64,000 bases of DNA. It comes from Arthrobacter sp. YD4 (GTDB lineage: Bacteria > Actinomycetota > Actinomycetes > Actinomycetales > Micrococcaceae). Under the pieces are notes generated by a model, which saw only the letters and a program-made list of their open reading frames with translations, ran no database searches and was not told where the DNA came from. The DNA is taken from contig NZ_JAUHHD010000003.1 of assembly GCF_030410515.1 (NCBI RefSeq), positions 372,001-436,000 of the forward strand, written 5' to 3'. Positions 15,941 through 24,568 of this stretch are shown in pieces; within the stretch, counting starts at the first letter, position 1; every line of letters begins with the position of its first letter. A program made the translations under genes and the position numbers.

Positions 15941-16270
15941 ATGGGGATGTTCAGCGAATCCGTGGAGGTGGCCTGCACCCCGGAGGGCCGGCCCGAGTCC
16001 CTGGTCTGGGCGGGACGAAGCTATGAGCTGTGCGCCGAGCCAGTGCGGTGGTTCGAACGGCGTGAGTGGTGGGCTGAAGAGCAGCGCGCCCCGCTGGGCA
16101 GCGGCCCAGGCCTGGTGGACTCGGAGATCTGGCGGCTCGAGGTCCGGGACGCCTCGGCCCCGGACCAAAGCCTCACCCTCGACCTCAGTCGCCACCTGCG
16201 CAGCGGGCGCTGGCGGTTGCTGCGGCTCCACGACGCCCTGGCCGGGCAGCGGAGGCCCGCATCGGCATGA
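15941..16270 (+). CDS. DUF6504 family protein
   Basis: A 109-residue protein matching the DUF6504 pattern found beside actinobacterial translesion polymerase genes: an N-terminal GRPESLVWAGRSYELCAEPVRWFERREWW and a C-terminal RSGRWRLLRLHDA. Its role is unknown; conserved coexpression suggests an accessory part in mutagenic synthesis. ATG at 15941 (spaced 4 nt from GGGAGG) or ATG at 15947 (10 nt) could start it. Its stop overlaps the dnaE2 ATG (ATGA), so translation is coupled. In related genomes a Y-family polymerase ImuB often sits upstream, but none is here. Confidence 0.82.
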   Translation: MGMFSESVEVACTPEGRPESLVWAGRSYELCAEPVRWFERREWWAEEQRAPLGSGPGLVDSEIWRLEVRDASAPDQSLTLDLSRHLRSGRWRLLRLHDALAGQRRPASA

Positions 16271-19200
16271 GCTTCACCCACCTGCATGTCTCCACTGCCT
16301 TCAGCGCCCACTATGGCGTGTCCTGGCCGGAGGAACTGGCCGCGGCGGCCGCAGCCGACGGGGCGACGGCGCTCGCCTGCACCGACCGTGACGGCCTCTA
16401 CGGCACCATCAAACACCTCAAGGCCTGCATGGCCGCGGGGCTGGATCCCATCGTGGGGGTGGACCTGGCGGTCTTTGACGACGACGGCGACCTCCGCACC
16501 CAGGTGGGCGGCCGCGTCGTCGTCCTGGCCCACGGGGAAAACGCCGGGGCCGGATACCGCGCCCTGTGCCGGCTGATCTCCGATGCCCACTCCCGCACCA
16601 CGGGCAAGGCCGGCGGTACGGTCCCCGCCGCGGTGACCCGGGCCGAACTGGCATCCCGGGCGCTGGATCCGCAGACGCTCGAGCCGGTGCTGACGGTACT
16701 GATCGGACCGGACTCCGACGTCGGCCGCTCCATGGGCGGGCGGCGCTACCTGCGGCCGCGCACCCTGTTCAAGCAATGGCTCGACGCCATGCCGGCGGGA
16801 ACCGTCACCGCCGAGGTGGTCTCCCAGCTGAGCGCCCCGGGGGAGCACCTCAGCACGGCCCACGCCGTGCGGATGCTCAAGCTGGCCGCCGAACACGGCG
16901 TGCCCGCAGTCCTCAGCAACGCCGTGCGCTATGTCGCCGAGGACGGCGCGGCCACGGCGGACGTGCTGGACTCCGCCCGTACCCTGAAGTCGCTGCCCGA
17001 ACTGGCCGGCGAGCCGCTGCTGCAACCCAACGGACAGGCCTGGCTCAAAAGCTCCGCGCAGATGCTGGAGCTGGGCAAGGAAATCATTCACGCCGCGGGA
17101 TTCGGCGCGGCCGACCTCAAGAGCCTGCTGGCGCATACCGAGGCGCTCGCGGACCGCTGCCGGATGGACCCGGCCGCGGACATGGGCTGGAAGCAGCCGG
17201 TGGTCCCGGAAGCGGCCGTGATCGGGATCGAGGGGGACCCGCTGGCCGAACTGGCGGCCCGCTGCGAGGCCGGCATCACCCGCCGCTTTCCCGGCATCAG
17301 CGGCAGCAGTGCCGTGGAGATGCGGGCCAGGCTGGAGCATGAGCTGCGGATCATCGACAGCCTCGGGTTCGCCTCCTACTTCCTGACCGTGGCCGAGGTG
17401 TCCCGGATGATCACGGACATGGGGGTGCGCGCCGCGGCCCGGGGCTCCGGGGCCTCCAGCCTGGTCAACTACCTGATGGGCGTCAGCCAGGTGAACCCGC
17501 TGCAGCACGACCTGATCTTCGAACGCTTCCTCTCACGGGACCGGGCCACCCTGCCGGACATCGACATCGACGTCGAGAGCGCCGAACGGCACAACGTCTA
17601 CCGGAAGATCTTCGACCGGTTCGGTACCGAACGGGTGACCCTGATGAGCATGCAGAACGGGTACCGCGCCCGGGGTGCCGTGCGCGACGCCGGACTGGCC
17701 CTCGGCATGGAGGGCGGCGACATCGACGAGATCGCCAAACAGCTGTGGCGGTTCTCCGCAAGGAACTTCCGCGAGGCGCTGGTGGAGAAGCCGGAGCTGA
17801 AGGAGTTCGCCGGGCGGGTGGAGCAGCGGGACTTCACCGGCAACCAACAGCTTGACCTGCTGGTGGACCTGACCGAACGGCTGGACCGGCTGCCCAGGCA
17901 CATCTCCATGCACCCGTGCGGGGTCATCCTGGGCGATGCCACGCTGCTTGACCGCACCCCGGTCCAGCCCAGCGGCCTGGGCCTGCCGATGAGCCAGTTC
18001 GACAAACACGACATGGACCCCATGGGCATGCTCAAACTCGACGTCCTGGGCGTGCGGATGCAGTCCGCCATGGCCTTCGCCGTCCGGGAGGTCATCCGGC
18101 TGCACCCCTCGAAAGCGGACGTGGTGGCCGCCGGAAACCATCAGCCCGGGCCGGACGGCAGCGGGCCGGACTACATTGCCGAGGACGGCACCATAGACCT
18201 GAACGCCGTCCCGCTGGACGATGAGCCCACCTTCGACCTGATCCGCAGCACCCACACCCTGGGCTGCTTCCAGATCGAATCCCCGGGCCAGCGCGAACTG
18301 ATCGGCAAGCTGGCCCCCAGGGAGTTCAACGACCTCATCATCGACATCTCCCTCTTCCGGCCCGGGCCGATGAAGTCGGACATGGTCAGGCCCTTCCTGG
18401 AGCACCGGCATGGCTTCGCCCCGGAGGTGTTCCCGCACCCGGACCTCAAACCGGTGCTGCAGGAAACCCACGGCGTCACCGTCTTCCACGAACAGATCCT
18501 GAAGACCTTCGACGTGATGACCGGCTGCGGCCTGGCCCGCGCCGATGAGTTCCGGCGCGCCCTCGGCAACGAGGTGCTGGAGAACCAGGTGGAGGAATTT
18601 TTCCGCCGTGAGGCCAAACGGCGGGACTATTCCCCGGCGGTCGTTGACAAAGTCTGGGGAACCCTGAAGGCCTTCGGCAGCTTCGGTTTCTGCAAGGCCC
18701 ACGGCGCCGCCTTCGCCGTGCCCACCTACCAGTCGGCGTGGCTGAAAACCCACCACCCCGAGGCGTTCCTCGCCGGAATCTGGGAACACGACCCCGGCAT
18801 GTACCCCAAACGCCTCCTGGTGGCCGAGGCCCGCCGCATGGGCATCCCCATCCTGCCCCTGGACATCAACCGCAGCCAGGCCGAATACCGGGTGGAACCG
18901 GTCGTGGACGGCCCGGACCGGGGGAAGCTGGGCATCCGTCTGAGCCTGAAGGGGATCTTCGGTCTCTCCGGCGCGGAACTCAAACGCATCGTCGCCGGCC
19001 AGCCCTACGACTCCCTCGCGGACCTGCGCGCCCGGACCCGGATCAGCAAACCCAGCATCCAGCGCCTCGCACAGCTGGGCGCCTTCGACTCCCTGCACCG
19101 GGCCGTCGGCGGCAACACCAACCGGGCGGACCTGGTCCACCACCTGCAGCAGTTGCAGACCAGGACGCAGCGCAAGGGCGCCGAGGTGATCGAGGGCCAG

Positions 19201-19806
19201 CTGGCCCTGCCGCTGGGCGACGTGGAACTGACCAACCTCAAGGGCGGCCGGCCCGCCCCCACGCTGGTGGACACCGTCCGGGCTGAGCTGGACCTGATGG
19301 CCGTGGACGTCAGCGCCCACCTGGTGGACAGCCACCGGCCACTGCTGGACCGGCTGGGCGTCACCACGGCAGACCAGCTCCTGAAGCTGCGCAACGGCAC
19401 CGAGGTGCTGGTGGCCGGGGTGCGGGTGGCCACCCAGACCCCGCCGATGCGCGGCGGCCGGCGGGTGGTCTTCATTAGCATCGACGACGGGACCGGTTGC
19501 GTGGACTCAGTGTTCTTCCACGAGGCCCAGGAGCAGGCCGGGCCGCTGCTCTTCAGCACCCGGCTGCTGCTGATCCGCGGCACCACCCGCCGCACCGGGC
19601 CCCGCGGCATCAGCATCAGCGCCTCCATGGCCTGGGACCTCAGCCGCACCGACACCCTGCCCTTCCCGGCCGCCGGCGCGGGTACCGGCTTGGGCGGAGG
19701 CGCCGGTACCGGTGGCGACGCGCCCGAGGGCCCGCCGCTGGACATGGCGCCGGGCGCGCTGGACGGCATCCGGCGGACCCTCGCGATCACGGGGTTCAGC
19801 GGTTGA
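16267..19806 (+). CDS. dnaE2: Error-prone DNA polymerase III alpha subunit (DnaE2/ImuC-like)
   Basis: A 1179-residue C-family polymerase. An N-terminal PHP domain (HLHVSTAFSAHYG onward) is followed by the palm with the catalytic Asp motif PDIDIDVESAERHNVY (about residue 438) and GRSS-like AARGSGASSLVNYLMG. The HhH region lies near SYDSLADLRARTRISKPSIQRLAQLGAF, and a C-terminal OB domain follows. QLALPL at about residues 978-983 fits a beta-clamp binding motif. DnaE2 lacks proofreading and carries out damage-induced translesion synthesis with ImuA'/ImuB. It is coupled by ATGA to DUF6504 behind a LexA box, which favours DnaE2 over replicative DnaE1. Confidence 0.9.
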   Translation: MSFTHLHVSTAFSAHYGVSWPEELAAAAAADGATALACTDRDGLYGTIKHLKACMAAGLDPIVGVDLAVFDDDGDLRTQVGGRVVVLAHGENAGAGYRALCRLISDAHSRTTGKAGGTVPAAVTRAELASRALDPQTLEPVLTVLIGPDSDVGRSMGGRRYLRPRTLFKQWLDAMPAGTVTAEVVSQLSAPGEHLSTAHAVRMLKLAAEHGVPAVLSNAVRYVAEDGAATADVLDSARTLKSLPELAGEPLLQPNGQAWLKSSAQMLELGKEIIHAAGFGAADLKSLLAHTEALADRCRMDPAADMGWKQPVVPEAAVIGIEGDPLAELAARCEAGITRRFPGISGSSAVEMRARLEHELRIIDSLGFASYFLTVAEVSRMITDMGVRAAARGSGASSLVNYLMGVSQVNPLQHDLIFERFLSRDRATLPDIDIDVESAERHNVYRKIFDRFGTERVTLMSMQNGYRARGAVRDAGLALGMEGGDIDEIAKQLWRFSARNFREALVEKPELKEFAGRVEQRDFTGNQQLDLLVDLTERLDRLPRHISMHPCGVILGDATLLDRTPVQPSGLGLPMSQFDKHDMDPMGMLKLDVLGVRMQSAMAFAVREVIRLHPSKADVVAAGNHQPGPDGSGPDYIAEDGTIDLNAVPLDDEPTFDLIRSTHTLGCFQIESPGQRELIGKLAPREFNDLIIDISLFRPGPMKSDMVRPFLEHRHGFAPEVFPHPDLKPVLQETHGVTVFHEQILKTFDVMTGCGLARADEFRRALGNEVLENQVEEFFRREAKRRDYSPAVVDKVWGTLKAFGSFGFCKAHGAAFAVPTYQSAWLKTHHPEAFLAGIWEHDPGMYPKRLLVAEARRMGIPILPLDINRSQAEYRVEPVVDGPDRGKLGIRLSLKGIFGLSGAELKRIVAGQPYDSLADLRARTRISKPSIQRLAQLGAFDSLHRAVGGNTNRADLVHHLQQLQTRTQRKGAEVIEGQLALPLGDVELTNLKGGRPAPTLVDTVRAELDLMAVDVSAHLVDSHRPLLDRLGVTTADQLLKLRNGTEVLVAGVRVATQTPPMRGGRRVVFISIDDGTGCVDSVFFHEAQEQAGPLLFSTRLLLIRGTTRRTGPRGISISASMAWDLSRTDTLPFPAAGAGTGLGGGAGTGGDAPEGPPLDMAPGALDGIRRTLAITGFSG

Positions 19807-19870
19807 GTGCGGGTCCGGAAGCGGCGATGGGCGGGGTGGCGGGCGTTGGTTGGGCGTCCGGAAATACCGA

Positions 19871-19876
19871 TAGCAT
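19871..19876 (+). promoter_or_regulatory. Candidate -10 element for thrS
   Basis: TAGCAT about 70 bp before the thrS GTG, with TTGGTT/TTGGGC around 19849-19855 as a possible -35 at an imperfect spacing. The leader would be about 60 nt, and no T-box structure is recognisable in it. Confidence 0.4.
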
Positions 19877-19946
19877 GGACGAGGCTGGCTGTGGTCCCCG
19901 TACGCCACAAGCTACGAAGCCTTAAAACCGTGAATAGGAGACACCC

Positions 19947-21953
19947 GTGTCAGATGCCCAGCAGATCACCCTTCTCGTCGATGGCGAAGAGACCCAGGTG
20001 ACTACCGGGACCACCGGCGCGGAACTCTTCTTCGAGCGCCGCGACGTCGTCGTGGCCCGTGTCAACGGCGAACTGAAGGACCTGGACCAGCCCCTGCCGG
20101 CCGGCGCCGACGTCGAAGGCGTCACCATCGACTCCCCGGACGGCCTGAACGTGCTGCGCCACTCCACCGCCCACGTCATGGCCCAGGCCGTGCAGCAGCT
20201 GCGCCCCGACGCCAAGCTGGGCATCGGACCGTACATCACCGACGGCTTCTACTTCGATTTCGACGTCGAGGAACCCTTCACCCCGGAGGACCTGCGCCAG
20301 CTCGAGAAGATGATGCTGAAGATCGTCAACCAGAACCAGAAGTTCGTCCGCCGCGTGGTGACCGAGGACGAGGCACGCGAGGCGATGAAGGACGAGCCGT
20401 ACAAGCTCGAACTGATCGGCCTTAAGGGCGCCGGCAGCGACGAGGACGGCTCCAGCGTCGAGGTCGGCGGCGGCGAACTGAGCATTTACGACAACGTCGA
20501 GCGCAAGGAAGGCACCACGGTCTGGTGCGACCTGTGCCGCGGCCCGCACCTGCCCAACACCAAGCTGATCTCCAACGCCTTCGCCCTGACCCGCTCCTCC
20601 GCGGCCTACTGGCGCGGCAGCGAGAAGAACAAGCAGCTCCAGCGCATCTACGGCACCGCCTGGCCCACCAAGGAAGCCCTCAAGGCCTACCAGGAGCGCA
20701 TCGCTGAGGCCGAACGCCGCGACCACCGCAAGCTCGGCGCCGAACTGGACCTGTTCTCCTTCCCGGACGAGCTGGGCTCCGGCCTGCCGGTGTTCCACCC
20801 CAAGGGCGGCATCATCCGCAAGGCCATGGAGGACTACTCCCGGCAGCGGCACGTCGACGCCGGCTACGAGTTCGTCTACACCCCGCACATCACCAAGGGC
20901 CACCTCTACGAGGTCTCCGGGCACCTGGACTGGTACCGGGACGGCATGTTCCCCCCGATGCACATCGACGCGGAACTGAACGAGGACGGCACCGTCCGCA
21001 AGCCCGGCCAGGACTACTACCTGAAGCCGATGAACTGCCCCATGCACAACCTGATCTTCCGCTCGCGCGGCCGCTCCTACCGTGAACTGCCGCTGCGGCT
21101 CTTCGAATTCGGCTCGGTCTACCGCTACGAGAAGTCCGGCGTGGTGCACGGCCTGACCCGAGTCCGGGGCATGACCCAGGACGACGCCCACATCTACTGC
21201 ACCCGCGAGCAGATGAAGGACGAACTGACCAAGACCCTGAACTTCGTGCTGGGCCTGCTCAAGGACTACGGCCTGCAGGACTTCTACCTGGAGCTCTCCA
21301 CCAAGGACCCGGAGAAGTTCGTCGGCGCCGACGAGGTCTGGGAAGAAGCCACCCGCACCCTCGAGGAAGTGGCGACCGAATCCGGCCTCGAGCTGGTCCC
21401 GGATCCGGGCGGAGCGGCGTTCTACGGCCCGAAGATCTCCGTCCAGGCCCGTGACGCCATCGGCCGAACCTGGCAGATGTCCACCATCCAGCTGGACTTC
21501 AACCTGCCGGAGCGCTTCGAGCTGGAATTCCAGGCCGCCGACGGCACCCGCCAGCGCCCGGTCATGATCCACCGCGCACTGTTCGGCTCGATCGAACGGT
21601 TCATGGGCGTCCTCACCGAGCACTACGCCGGCGCGTTCCCGGCCTGGCTCGCCCCCGTCCAGGTGGTCGGCATCCCGGTGGCGGAGGCGTTCAACGACTA
21701 CATGTTCGACGTCGTCGACCAGCTCAAGGCCGCGGGCATCCGCGCCGAGGTGGACATCTCCTCGGACCGGTTCCCGAAGAAGATCCGCACCGCCAGCAAG
21801 GACAAGATCCCGTTCGTGCTGATCGCCGGCGGCGACGACGCCGAGGCCGGGGCGGTGTCCTTCCGGTTCCGGGACGGCAGCCAGGACAACGGCGTGCCGG
21901 TGGCCGAGGCCGTCCGACGCATCGTGGACGCCGTCCGCGAGCGGACCAGCTAG
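19947..21953 (+). CDS. thrS: Threonine--tRNA ligase
   Basis: A 668-residue class II aminoacyl-tRNA synthetase. Order of domains: TGS (about 1-65), editing domain with [11 protein letters not shown] (about 72) and the later C-x-x-H site [11 protein letters not shown], catalytic core with zinc-binding MNCPMHN and DYYLKPM, motif 2 [29 protein letters not shown], motif 3 [17 protein letters not shown], and the anticodon-binding domain (last 110 residues). Full-length with both active and editing sites intact. GTG at 19947 has TAGGAG 7 nt upstream. It is followed by the HIT and PIP synthase genes in the same order as in mycobacteria. Confidence 0.97.
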   Translation: MSDAQQITLLVDGEETQVTTGTTGAELFFERRDVVVARVNGELKDLDQPLPAGADVEGVTIDSPDGLNVLRHSTAHVMAQAVQQLRPDAKLGIGPYITDGFYFDFDVEEPFTPEDLRQLEKMMLKIVNQNQKFVRRVVTEDEAREAMKDEPYKLELIGLKGAGSDEDGSSVEVGGGELSIYDNVERKEGTTVWCDLCRGPHLPNTKLISNAFALTRSSAAYWRGSEKNKQLQRIYGTAWPTKEALKAYQERIAEAERRDHRKLGAELDLFSFPDELGSGLPVFHPKGGIIRKAMEDYSRQRHVDAGYEFVYTPHITKGHLYEVSGHLDWYRDGMFPPMHIDAELNEDGTVRKPGQDYYLKPMNCPMHNLIFRSRGRSYRELPLRLFEFGSVYRYEKSGVVHGLTRVRGMTQDDAHIYCTREQMKDELTKTLNFVLGLLKDYGLQDFYLELSTKDPEKFVGADEVWEEATRTLEEVATESGLELVPDPGGAAFYGPKISVQARDAIGRTWQMSTIQLDFNLPERFELEFQAADGTRQRPVMIHRALFGSIERFMGVLTEHYAGAFPAWLAPVQVVGIPVAEAFNDYMFDVVDQLKAAGIRAEVDISSDRFPKKIRTASKDKIPFVLIAGGDDAEAGAVSFRFRDGSQDNGVPVAEAVRRIVDAVRERTS

Positions 21954-21967
21954 CGGGGGAGCAGCAA

Positions 21968-22588
21968 GTGCAGGAATCCACAGGCGCCGGCCAGGGCTAC
22001 CCGGGCGACGACGGCGTAACCGACGACTTTGGCCTCGCCGGCGTGCCGGACTCGTTCCAGCGCCTGTGGACTCCGCACCGCATGGCGTACATCAAGGGCG
22101 GCCAGCACCAGTTCAGGAACCAGGACGACTGCCCGTTCTGCGTGGCACCGGAACGCCAGGACGAGGAATCGCTGATCGTCTACCGCGGCCGGACCTGCTA
22201 CGTGGTGCTGAACCTGTACCCATACAACCCCGGGCACCTGCTGGTCTGCCCGTACCGGCACATCCCGGACTACACGGATCTGACGGTCGAGGAGACCGCC
22301 GAGTTTGCCGAGCTGACGCAGACCGCCATGCGCGTGCTGCGGAAAGTCTCGAACCCCACCGGCTTCAACCTGGGCATGAACCAGGGCGTCACCGGCGGCG
22401 CCGGCGTCGCGGGCCACCTGCACCAGCATGTGGTGCCGCGCTGGGGCGGGGACGGGAACTTCTTCCCGATCATTGCCCAGACCAAGGCGATGACCCAGAC
22501 CCTCGGCGAGGTCCGCCGGCAGGTTTCGGAGGCGTGGCCCGCGTCCGCGGCCACGGAACCGGCGGCGGGAACACCGGATGCTGAATAA
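21968..22588 (+). CDS. HIT family protein, probable diadenosine tetraphosphate phosphorylase
   Basis: A 206-residue histidine-triad protein. The triad is H150-L-H152-Q-H154-VV, and the fold start is DCPFCVAPERQDEESLIVYRG. Family members hydrolyse or phosphorolyse nucleotide-phosphate bonds. The orthologue in the same place in M. tuberculosis (Rv2613c, between thrS and PIP synthase) is an Ap4A phosphorylase, so that activity is likely but is inferred from synteny. GTG at 21968 has GGGGGAG 3-4 nt before it. The gene overlaps the next by 11 bp, showing operon structure thrS-HIT-pgsA. Confidence 0.88.
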   Translation: MQESTGAGQGYPGDDGVTDDFGLAGVPDSFQRLWTPHRMAYIKGGQHQFRNQDDCPFCVAPERQDEESLIVYRGRTCYVVLNLYPYNPGHLLVCPYRHIPDYTDLTVEETAEFAELTQTAMRVLRKVSNPTGFNLGMNQGVTGGAGVAGHLHQHVVPRWGGDGNFFPIIAQTKAMTQTLGEVRRQVSEAWPASAATEPAAGTPDAE

Positions 22589-23216
22589 GCACGCCCGCGG
22601 GTTCTTCACCGCGCTGTTCACCCCGCTGGCCCGCTGGCTGCTCCGGATGGGCGTCTCCCCGGACGCCGTGACGATCGTCGGCACCGCCGGCGTCGTCGTC
22701 GGCGCCCTCGTCTTCTACCCGCTGGGCCAGCTCTGGTGGGGAACCATCTTCATCACCGCGTTTATCTTCTCCGACGTCATCGACGGGATCATGGCACGGC
22801 TGCAGGAACGCGGCGGCCGATGGGGCAACTTCCTGGACTCCACCCTGGACCGGGTGGCCGACGGCGCCCTGTTCGCCGGCGTCGCCGTCTGGTTCTTCAC
22901 CGGCGGGGCCAACCCGGCCATCGCCGTTGCCGCCCTGCTCTGCCTGGTCCTCGGCATGGTGGTCTCCTACGCCCGGGCCAAGGCCGAGGCGCTGGGATTC
23001 CACGCCAACGTCGGCATCGCAGAGCGTGCCGAACGGCTCGTCTCCGTGCTGGTGGTCACCGGCTTCACCGGCATCGGCCTGCCGCCGGTGGTCCTGCTCG
23101 TCACCCTCTGCCTGCTCGCGCTGGCCAGTTTCGTGACGATCATCCAGCGGGTCGGCGCCGTCCGCCGGCAGTCGCTGGAGGAAGCCCGCGGCACCACCAG
23201 CGACCAGGCCGCCTGA
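22578..23216 (+). CDS. pgsA1: Phosphatidylinositol phosphate synthase (CDP-alcohol phosphotransferase)
   Basis: A 212-residue membrane enzyme with a complete CDP-alcohol phosphotransferase motif: D66-x2-D69-G70-x2-A73-R74-x8-G83-x3-D87-x3-D91. The segments SYARAKAEALG and GIAERAERL match the inositol-phosphate binding signature of actinobacterial PIP synthase (Rv2612c type). The reaction joins CDP-diacylglycerol and inositol 1-phosphate, the first step to phosphatidylinositol and PI mannosides. About six membrane helices are visible. It overlaps the HIT gene, as in mycobacteria, but the acyltransferase and PimA genes that usually follow are absent here. Confidence 0.92.
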   Translation: MLNKHARGFFTALFTPLARWLLRMGVSPDAVTIVGTAGVVVGALVFYPLGQLWWGTIFITAFIFSDVIDGIMARLQERGGRWGNFLDSTLDRVADGALFAGVAVWFFTGGANPAIAVAALLCLVLGMVVSYARAKAEALGFHANVGIAERAERLVSVLVVTGFTGIGLPPVVLLVTLCLLALASFVTIIQRVGAVRRQSLEEARGTTSDQAA

Positions 23217-23332
23217 GCCGGGCTGCACCCACGGGACACAGGCTGACGTACCCTGTCCCCGACGCTGTCCCCGCCCGGTTCCGGGGCGTAACGCGAGTTC
23301 AACCGGCCCGCGGCGGGGGACTAGTATTACCC

Positions 23333-23356
23333 TTACCGGCCAATGGTTTCCGGTAA
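23333..23356 (+). repeat. Inverted repeat upstream of pdxS
   Basis: A perfect 7-bp inverted repeat TTACCGG / CCGGTAA with a 10-nt centre, 76 bp before the pdxS GTG and just after a TAGTAT / TACCCT-rich stretch that could be a -10 region. It may be an operator or a leader hairpin. No regulator is identified. Confidence 0.4.
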
Positions 23357-23431
23357 TCCGGGGTGAACGCACACGGTACCCGTGTGCCGTCCGCGCCGGG
23401 CGAGGTCATCTATCTACCCATAGGGGTTTTT

Positions 23432-24358
23432 GTGTCTACACCTGATGTAAGCAGCGAAGCCGGCGCGTCCGCCCAGAACGTCACGGGCAGCAGCCGCGTC
23501 AAGCGCGGCATGGCGGAGATGCTCAAGGGCGGCGTCATCATGGACGTCGTCAACGTCGAGCAGGCCCGCATTGCCGAAGACGCCGGTGCCGTGGCCGTGA
23601 TGGCGCTGGAACGCGTTCCCGCTGACATCCGCGCCCAGGGCGGCGTGTCCCGCATGTCGGACCCGGACATGATCGACCAGATCATCGACGCGGTCTCCAT
23701 CCCCGTCATGGCGAAGGCCCGCATCGGCCACTTCGTCGAGGCCCAGGTCCTGCAGTCCCTCGGCGTCGACTACATCGACGAGTCCGAGGTCCTCACCCCG
23801 GCCGACTATGTCAACCACATCGACAAGTGGAACTTCAAGGTTCCCTTCGTCTGTGGCGCCACCAACCTCGGTGAGGCCCTGCGCCGCATCAACGAGGGCG
23901 CGGCCATGATCCGCTCCAAGGGTGAGGCCGGCACCGGCGACGTCTCCAACGCCACCGGGCACATGCGCAAGATCCGCTCCGAGATCGCCAAGCTCGCCGC
24001 CCTGCCCGAGGACGAGCTGTACGTCGCGGCTAAGGAACTGCAGGCCCCGTACGAACTGGTCAAGGAAGTTGCCGCTGCCGGCAAGCTCCCCGTGGTCCTC
24101 TTCACCGCCGGCGGCATTGCCACCCCGGCCGACGCCGCCATGATGATGCAGCTCGGCGCCGACGGCGTCTTCGTCGGCTCCGGCATCTTCAAGTCCGGCA
24201 ACCCGGCCCAGCGCGCCGCCGCCGTCGTGAAGGCCACCACCTTCTTCGACGACCCGGACGTCATCGCCAAGGCCTCCCGCGGCCTGGGCGAGGCCATGGT
24301 CGGCATCAACGTCGACGAGATCCCGCAGCCGCACCGCCTCGCCGAGCGCGGCTGGTAG
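23432..24358 (+). CDS. pdxS: Pyridoxal 5'-phosphate synthase, synthase subunit
   Basis: A 308-residue (beta-alpha)8 enzyme that builds PLP from ribose 5-phosphate, glyceraldehyde 3-phosphate and ammonia supplied by PdxT. Near-complete identity to the family is visible: [36 protein letters not shown] (active-site Lys), [29 protein letters not shown] and NFAAGG-type [22 protein letters not shown] at 23432 follows a TAGGGG site; the upstream extension is not family-like. Its partner pdxT is 7 kb downstream rather than adjacent. Confidence 0.96.
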   Translation: MSTPDVSSEAGASAQNVTGSSRVKRGMAEMLKGGVIMDVVNVEQARIAEDAGAVAVMALERVPADIRAQGGVSRMSDPDMIDQIIDAVSIPVMAKARIGHFVEAQVLQSLGVDYIDESEVLTPADYVNHIDKWNFKVPFVCGATNLGEALRRINEGAAMIRSKGEAGTGDVSNATGHMRKIRSEIAKLAALPEDELYVAAKELQAPYELVKEVAAAGKLPVVLFTAGGIATPADAAMMMQLGADGVFVGSGIFKSGNPAQRAAAVVKATTFFDDPDVIAKASRGLGEAMVGINVDEIPQPHRLAERGW

Positions 24359-24407
24359 CCTGCGCGCCCTGCGGGGCGCCGAGCGGCGCGATCCTCTGCG
24401 TGCTATT

Positions 24408-24460
24408 CCCCGCGCGTTGTTGGCAGCCGAGCTGCCGGTTGGGGCGCGGGGCCCCTTTTA
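24408..24460 (+). terminator. Nested hairpin terminator after pdxS
   Basis: An outer 8-bp stem CCCCGCGC / GCGCGGGG (24408-24415, 24444-24451) encloses an inner GGCAGC-CGA-GCTGCC hairpin (24422-24436), followed by CCCCTTTT. The U-tract and the position 50 bp after the pdxS stop fit an intrinsic terminator. Confidence 0.6.
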
Positions 24461-24513
24461 CGCACGCTGCCGGATCACACCGCCCGTCGCCTTGCGCTTT
24501 TGATTGAACGAGT

Positions 24514-24546
24514 CCGGCCCGCCACCTCTCCAAGGTGGCGGGCCGG
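24514..24546. terminator. Bidirectional hairpin terminator between pdxS and the M3 peptidase
   Basis: A perfect 14-bp stem CCGGCCCGCCACCT / AGGTGGCGGGCCGG with a 5-nt loop, 22 bp after the convergent M3 peptidase stop. It is the second hairpin between these two genes. Confidence 0.8.
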
Positions 24547-24568
24547 CGTCGTATGGGTTCTAAGGGAA

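Noticed and set aside
16050..16066. Possible third LexA box (GGTTCGAACGG) inside DUF6504
   Set aside because: Only one half-site, within coding sequence; the second half does not match.
19877..19946. T-box or other tRNA-sensing leader before thrS
   Set aside because: The leader is too short and no T-box sequence or specifier stem is visible.
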